From NCBI GenBank assembly GCA_949297765.1, contig CASFTV010000012.1, positions 1-64,000 of the forward strand: a stretch of 64,000 bases of DNA, given 5' to 3'. The position numbers and the translations under genes are program-made. The stretch comes from an uncultured bacterium. GTDB lineage: Bacteria > Verrucomicrobiota > Lentisphaeria > Victivallales > UBA1829. Within the stretch, counting starts at the first letter, position 1, and every line of letters begins with the position of its first letter. Under the pieces are notes generated by a model. It worked only from the letters and a program-made list of their open reading frames with translations, was not told the origin of the DNA and made no database searches. Positions 61,544-64,000 of this stretch are shown here, one piece after another.

Positions 61544-62454
61544 CTCCGCCTCCCCGCCTTTTCCCGCGCCCTGAGCCATGCGCCGAAAAGCTCCAGCGGC
61601 GGACGGTCCGTGCAGAGCGGAAGGTACTCTCCGCCGAAGTCCGACGCCAGATTCGAAAGAGCGGTCTGATGAGCGGCAAACACCTCCCGGTAATCTGCAC
61701 GGATCAGCTCCGGCGTCACAAGCAGCCGCCCCATGGTCTCCGGTTCCTGAAGCAGCAGAGCGCCGTCCTCGAAAAAGTCCCGTTCCGCAGGATCGAAAAC
61801 ATGGAACAGGAGCACCTCCCCGTTCCTGCGCCGGATCAGCTCCAGCAGCGGGACAAGAGTTTCCGGATCCACATAGAAGTCGGAAATCAGCACCACGATC
61901 GGACGGGGACGCAGCGTCCGGGTCAGCTGGATCAGCGTCTCCTCCCAGCGGCAGTCGGCGGAGTCCGCCGGCGCGGAAAGGACAGAAAGAAGACGCTCAA
62001 AATTCATGTCGGACGACGACGGTTTCGCAAATCCCGCGGCGTTCCGGCCGACCAGCCCCAGCGAAAACGCATCTCTCTGCCGGCTCAGGAACAGCAGCAG
62101 AGCCGCAGCCACCGCCCGGGCAAAGTCGTATTTGTTCATCGCCGCTTTTCCGCTCCGGTAATCCATGGAGGCGCTGCGGTCGAGCAGCAGGGACGTGCTC
62201 AGGTTGGAATCCTCTTCGTGCAGACGCACATGGAGCCGGTCGGTGCGGGCGTAAACTTTCCAGTCGATGCTCCGCAGTTCATCTCCGTGCGTGTACTTCC
62301 GGTGTTCCTTGAATTCGACGTTGCACCCCTGAAACGGACTCCGGTGAAGCCCGTTCAGGAATCCTTCCACCAGACGGCGCGCCCGGAGTTCCAGATTCGG
62401 CAGAGATGCCAGCTCCTCCGGAGAAAGATAATCGCTGATCCGCGGGCCGGGCAT
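61540..62454 (-). CDS. DUF58 domain protein
   Basis: 304 residues, cytoplasmic. HGDELRSIDWKVYARTDRLHV is the DUF58 hallmark, followed by a vWA-like stretch (LLLDRSASMDYRSG) and VVLISDFYVDPE. It normally lies directly after MoxR, as here (3 bp gap), and likely couples the ATPase to the membrane vWA proteins. Confidence 0.93.
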   Translation of the reverse strand: MPGPRISDYLSPEELASLPNLELRARRLVEGFLNGLHRSPFQGCNVEFKEHRKYTHGDELRSIDWKVYARTDRLHVRLHEEDSNLSTSLLLDRSASMDYRSGKAAMNKYDFARAVAAALLLFLSRQRDAFSLGLVGRNAAGFAKPSSSDMNFERLLSVLSAPADSADCRWEETLIQLTRTLRPRPIVVLISDFYVDPETLVPLLELIRRRNGEVLLFHVFDPAERDFFEDGALLLQEPETMGRLLVTPELIRADYREVFAAHQTALSNLASDFGGEYLPLCTDRPPLELFGAWLRAREKAGRRR

Positions 62455-62457
62455 CGG

Positions 62458-63435
62458 TCACCGGACGGATTTTGTCAGTTCATCCAGCAACTCCGGAAGC
62501 GCAATGCGTTCCGACTCCGCCCGGTAGTTGAGGATCAGTCTGTGCCGCATGACCGGCTCCAGAGCGTGCAGGGCATCCTCTTCGGAGACGCTGGAACGGC
62601 CCTCAAATGCCGCAAACGCTTTCCCGGCGAGAGCGAGACATTGTCCGGCGCGCGGCCCGGCACCCCATCGGAAATAGCGCGACGCCAGCTCGTTGTCCGG
62701 TCCCGGGCGGGTCGCCCGGACGACCTCCGCGATCCGCACGGCAACCGATTCCGGGACGGGAATCCAGCGGATCGCCTCCTGCATCTCCCGGATCTCCTCC
62801 GCCGTGACAACCTTCTCCAGAACGCAGGTCGATTCGGACGTGGTCTCCCGAATCACGCGAAGCTCCTCCTCAAACGAAGGATAGTCGACCGAAAGGCCGA
62901 ACATGAACCGGTCGAGCTGCGCCTCCGGGAGCGGATATGTCCCCTCCTGCTCAATCGGATTCTGAGTCGCCAGTACAAAAAAGGGATCGGCAAGAGGATA
63001 ACTTTTTCCCGCGACGGTCACGCTGCGTTCCTGCATGGCCTCCAGCAGAGCCGCCTGCGTCTTCGGCGTCGTACGGTTGATCTCGTCCGCCAGCAGGAGC
63101 TGGGTGAACACCGGACCCGGCATGAATTTGAACACCCGTTCTCCCGTGATCTTGTCCACTTCGAGGATCTCGCTTCCGGTGATGTCGCCCGGCATCATAT
63201 CGGGCGTAAACTGCACGCGCCGGAAATCGAGTTCGGCAATCTCCGCCAGCGTCGACGCCAGCAGAGTCTTCGCCAGACCCGGCACGCCGGTCAGAAGACA
63301 GTGTCCGCGCGAGAGAATCCCTGCAAGAAGCAGTTCAATCAGCCGGTCCTGTCCGTAAATCCGTTTGGCAAGCTCTTTGCGGATCCGCTCCACTTTGGAG
63401 GGAAGTTTTTCCAGTATTTCCGCGGGATCTCTCAT
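62458..63435 (-). CDS. MoxR-family AAA+ ATPase
   Basis: 325 residues from an ATG with AAAGGAA upstream. Motifs: Walker A TGVPGLAKTLLA, Walker B LLADEINRTTPKTQAALLEAM, sensor VLATQNPIEQEGTYPLPEAQ, and RHRLILNYRA near the C-terminus. Chaperone-like ATPase acting with vWA proteins in maturation or activation of a target complex. Its ATG overlaps the stop of the preceding membrane-protein gene by four bases. Confidence 0.95.
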   Translation of the reverse strand: MRDPAEILEKLPSKVERIRKELAKRIYGQDRLIELLLAGILSRGHCLLTGVPGLAKTLLASTLAEIAELDFRRVQFTPDMMPGDITGSEILEVDKITGERVFKFMPGPVFTQLLLADEINRTTPKTQAALLEAMQERSVTVAGKSYPLADPFFVLATQNPIEQEGTYPLPEAQLDRFMFGLSVDYPSFEEELRVIRETTSESTCVLEKVVTAEEIREMQEAIRWIPVPESVAVRIAEVVRATRPGPDNELASRYFRWGAGPRAGQCLALAGKAFAAFEGRSSVSEEDALHALEPVMRHRLILNYRAESERIALPELLDELTKSVR

Positions 63436-64000
63436 ACACAATTCCTTTCCGGTCGTTTTTTCTCCTGCATCCAGGACTTGAAAAGAAGAAACAGATCATA
63501 TCCCATACGTCCCGCCAGCACCATTGCGGAAACGCAGAGCAGCTGCCATATTCCCGACAGGAACAGCAGCAGAAACACCCCCGCAAACAGCAGCATCCTC
63601 CGGTCATTCCGCAGAAACACCGCCACGAGAGCGCAGGAAGCCAGCGCCGCCGCCACCGTCAACCCATTCGCAATCAGGAAGCCGTTTTCAAACTGCTGAA
63701 GTTCCCACTGCAGAAGCCGGGAGAACGTGTAGTTCGACGGAGCCGCCGCAATCAGCGGCAGGAAAACCGCCGCACCCGCCGCAATCCGCTGCTGCGGAGA
63801 CGCCTTGTCAAACACCTCCGAGCAGAAAACACAGCCGGGAAGAACCATCAGAACCGTCAGGAGAAAGCGGGAAACATTGTTCCCGATCTGAGGATATCCG
63901 GCGAAGAAGAACAGCAGAGGAAAGATCCAGAGACCGAGGACCGTCCGCAGAGTCCGGTTGCGGATCAGCCAGAGTCCGGTCAAACCGAGCGCAAAATAGG
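63432..64000 (-). CDS. Multi-pass membrane protein, 5′ end outside window
   Basis: The frame is open to the window edge, so the N-terminus is missing. About 189 residues are visible, with at least four membrane spans (LGLWIFPLLFFFAGYPQIG, GAAVFLPLIAAA, GLTVAAALASCALVAVF, MLLFAGVFLLLFLSGIWQLL). It ends with a charged tail (MQEKKRPERNCV). It is the first visible gene of the MoxR operon and overlaps moxR by four bases. Function unknown. Confidence 0.75.
   Translation of the reverse strand, partial: YFALGLTGLWLIRNRTLRTVLGLWIFPLLFFFAGYPQIGNNVSRFLLTVLMVLPGCVFCSEVFDKASPQQRIAAGAAVFLPLIAAAPSNYTFSRLLQWELQQFENGFLIANGLTVAAALASCALVAVFLRNDRRMLLFAGVFLLLFLSGIWQLLCVSAMVLAGRMGYDLFLLFKSWMQEKKRPERNCV

Noticed and set aside
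61522-63699. 725-codon open frame opposite moxR and DUF58
   Set aside because: Antisense to two strongly recognised proteins; composition typical of a GC-skewed shadow frame.
1-64000. CRISPR array, prophage or insertion sequence
   Set aside because: No regularly spaced direct repeats, no transposase or integrase reading frame, and base composition is even across the window.

Overview
The window looks like chromosomal DNA from a Lentisphaerota (Victivallis-like) bacterium of the PVC group. This rests on gene content, not on a marker gene: several prepilin-like proteins with the H-X9-DG C-terminal signature sit next to large secreted glycoside hydrolases, and there are an LVIVD-repeat propeller, a long-type PPi-dependent phosphofructokinase, GatCA amidotransferase subunits and a Gram-negative envelope gene set (Tat, MsbA-like exporter, PBP2). 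Base composition is moderately GC-rich and even. I see no phage, insertion sequence, integrase or CRISPR array.

Layout. Bases 1-5400: a cut prepilin-like gene, a secreted clan GH-A hydrolase and a GH127-type arabinofuranosidase. 5400-7600: PBP2 and tRNA-Leu(CAG) with its promoter. 7600-18150: a giant GH2-like secreted protein with its prepilin partner, then a divergent pair (secreted LVIVD propeller / AraC regulator) whose two 3′ ends carry copies of a structured repeat, then a Gfo/Idh/MocA oxidoreductase. 18150-25000: two unknown membrane proteins, a GT2 glycosyltransferase, a CpXC protein, tatA-tatC and larB. 25000-29900: an apparent operon lacI - GH50-like hydrolase - prepilin - prepilin with an in-frame amber stop. 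29900-38100: DUF2059 protein, yebC-ruvC-psd-pssA-epimerase, rpmF-plsX-fabH-esterase, and an exported flavin-reductase-like protein. 38100-42850: pfp-gatC-gatA and a thioredoxin-fold protein. 42950-50110: a Ser/Thr kinase, a secreted unknown, a DegT aminotransferase and an MsbA-like exporter. 50290-54520: kdgK-eda, ricT with a zinc-ribbon partner, rnhC. 54980-64000: a seven-gene MoxR/DUF58/von Willebrand operon running off the window edge.

Function. The sugar genes suggest a polysaccharide degrader: exported hydrolases, regulators of the LacI and AraC families beside them, and intracellular steps (GH127, Gfo/Idh/MocA, KDG kinase plus KDPG aldolase, PPi-PFK). The other half is housekeeping: lipid, envelope, recombination and translation genes. 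About fifteen sigma70-like promoters of the form TTGAnn - 16/17 bp - TATnnT can be read by eye and fix several starts.

The most unusual material is non-coding: an 87-bp four-hairpin element present twice with compensatory base changes, and a second two-hairpin element present twice. Other points of interest are the prepilin-hydrolase pairing, a GH2-like protein lacking its expected acid/base Glu, a Thr-rich motif-repeat membrane protein, and operator-like palindromes in three promoters. All family names come from reading motifs; no database search was run.
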